From assembly GCA_026122915.1 (NCBI GenBank), contig JAGIXO010000076.1, positions 1 through 8,139 of the forward strand: a DNA stretch of 8,139 nt. The letters are read 5' to 3'. The notes below the pieces were generated by a model. That model searched no databases, had not been told where the DNA came from, and saw nothing but the letters and a program-made list of their open reading frames with translations. Source of the DNA: Candidatus Electronema nielsenii (GTDB lineage: Bacteria; Desulfobacterota; Desulfobulbia; Desulfobulbales; Desulfobulbaceae). Positions within the stretch are counted from its first letter, which is position 1; every line of letters begins with the position of its first letter. The position numbers and the translations under genes are program-made. Positions 7,824 to 8,139 of this stretch are shown one piece after another.

Positions 7824-7863
7824 GATAAGTTTCCTTTATGTATTTATTTTGTGGAATTGAAAT

Positions 7864-7906
7864 GCGTAAATTTCATCCTAACTTGCATTGATACAACGAT
7901 TTACGC
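7864..7906. repeat. 8-bp inverted repeat upstream of the acetyltransferase gene
   Basis: GCGTAAAT (7864-7871) and ATTTACGC (7899-7906) are perfect inverted copies, 35 bases apart from start to start. They lie 41-83 bases upstream of the acetyltransferase ATG, where a promoter would be expected. They could be operator half-sites or a weak stem. No regulator gene is in view. Confidence 0.4.
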
Positions 7907-8009
7907 TTGAGGTGTTTAGTAGGCACTGCGCGAGAAAAAAAGGACAGAAACGTGGCAGGAGGGTTATTTTTCTATTGCGCTGGTTCAGCACCATAGCTGT
8001 AATAAAATG

Positions 8010-8131
8010 ACCCGCCACAAACCGCATATTGCTTGCCAGCTTCGATTTGGGCGGGTGCCACCGCAAGAACAATTCTGCTCTCTATGCAGAGTATCCTCTC
8101 TTGCGGTTAACAGTCAACCACTAAAGAGAGG
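8010..8131 (+). other. cluster of inverted repeats, possible structured leader RNA
   Basis: Three perfect inverted repeats occur in 122 bases. ACCCGCC (8010-8016) pairs with GGCGGGT (8050-8056). ACCGCAAGA (8060-8068) pairs with TCTTGCGGT (8099-8107). CCTCTCTT (8095-8102) pairs with AAGAGAGG (8124-8131). A small TCTGC/GCAGA hairpin sits inside the second, and GGTT (8105-8108) can pair with AACC (8116-8119) inside the third. The second and third repeats share bases 8099-8102, so they cannot form together. I recognise no known riboswitch or RNA family. The plus-strand orientation is assumed from the ribosome-site-like last arm. Confidence 0.35.
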
Positions 8132-8139
8132 TATATAGC

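Larger units (their letters stand above)
7824..8139. other. 316-base region without a convincing gene
   Basis: No protein-coding gene is supported here. The first part is an AT-rich leader for the acetyltransferase gene with no clear sigma-70 promoter. The second part, from about 7923, becomes GC-richer and is open on both strands for 60-70 codons without recognisable protein signatures, which fits structured or repeated DNA better than a gene. Inverted repeats are listed separately. AAGAGAGG at 8124-8131 could be the ribosome binding site of a plus-strand gene starting beyond the window. Confidence 0.5.

Noticed and set aside
7878..8072. 64-residue minus-strand reading frame
   Set aside because: It has no ribosome binding site I can see, no family resemblance, and its plus-strand counterpart is equally open. 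It is better explained by composition or a structured element.
8010..8139. Integron attC site or known riboswitch
   Set aside because: The arms lack the RYYYAAC/GTTRRRY core of attC sites, and I could not match conserved cores of c-di-GMP, TPP, SAM, cobalamin or glycine riboswitches.

Overview
The window looks like a bacterial chromosome segment: a GC-richer housekeeping core with AT-richer accessory DNA at both ends. The core holds a sigma-32-type factor, GreA and LepA/EF4. Among Gram-negatives this, together with the style of the aminotransferase and the PepT-like peptidase, suggests a proteobacterial or Desulfobacterota (former deltaproteobacterial) host, perhaps Desulfobulbales. That placement is inference from protein style, not a database result.

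Left end (1-1023): the tail of one small secreted DUF4360-type protein, followed by a complete paralogue (236-835) with a signal peptide and four cysteines in the mature part. A 188-base spacer follows, carrying a plausible sigma-70 promoter for the next gene.

Core (1024-6988): an M20 metallopeptidase resembling peptidase T (1024-2172, +) meets greA (2181-2666, -) tail to tail. Upstream of greA on the minus strand lie a DegT/DnrJ/EryC1/StrS-type sugar aminotransferase (2759-3946) and an rpoH-like sigma factor (3994-4995). The minus-strand order is therefore rpoH, aminotransferase, greA. A strong terminator-like hairpin (2694-2735) sits between the aminotransferase and greA. lepA (5195-6988, +) diverges from rpoH. 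The 199 bases between them contain a symmetric AT-rich element that could give a -10 box on each strand. lepA ends at a clear intrinsic terminator (6998-7026).

Right end (7035-8139): a strikingly AT-rich gene on the minus strand encodes a GNAT acetyltransferase that resembles PseH of pseudaminic acid synthesis, with an extra C-terminal helical segment I cannot name. The last 316 bases hold no convincing gene. They do contain several inverted repeats, including two that compete for the same bases, the last pairing with a possible ribosome binding site at the window edge.

Functionally, the core combines transcription stress control (RpoH), elongation rescue (GreA) and translation quality control (LepA). 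The aminotransferase and the acetyltransferase both belong to nucleotide-sugar chemistry but are not neighbours. The aminotransferase active-site lysine motif does not look like PseC, so I do not assign them to one pathway.
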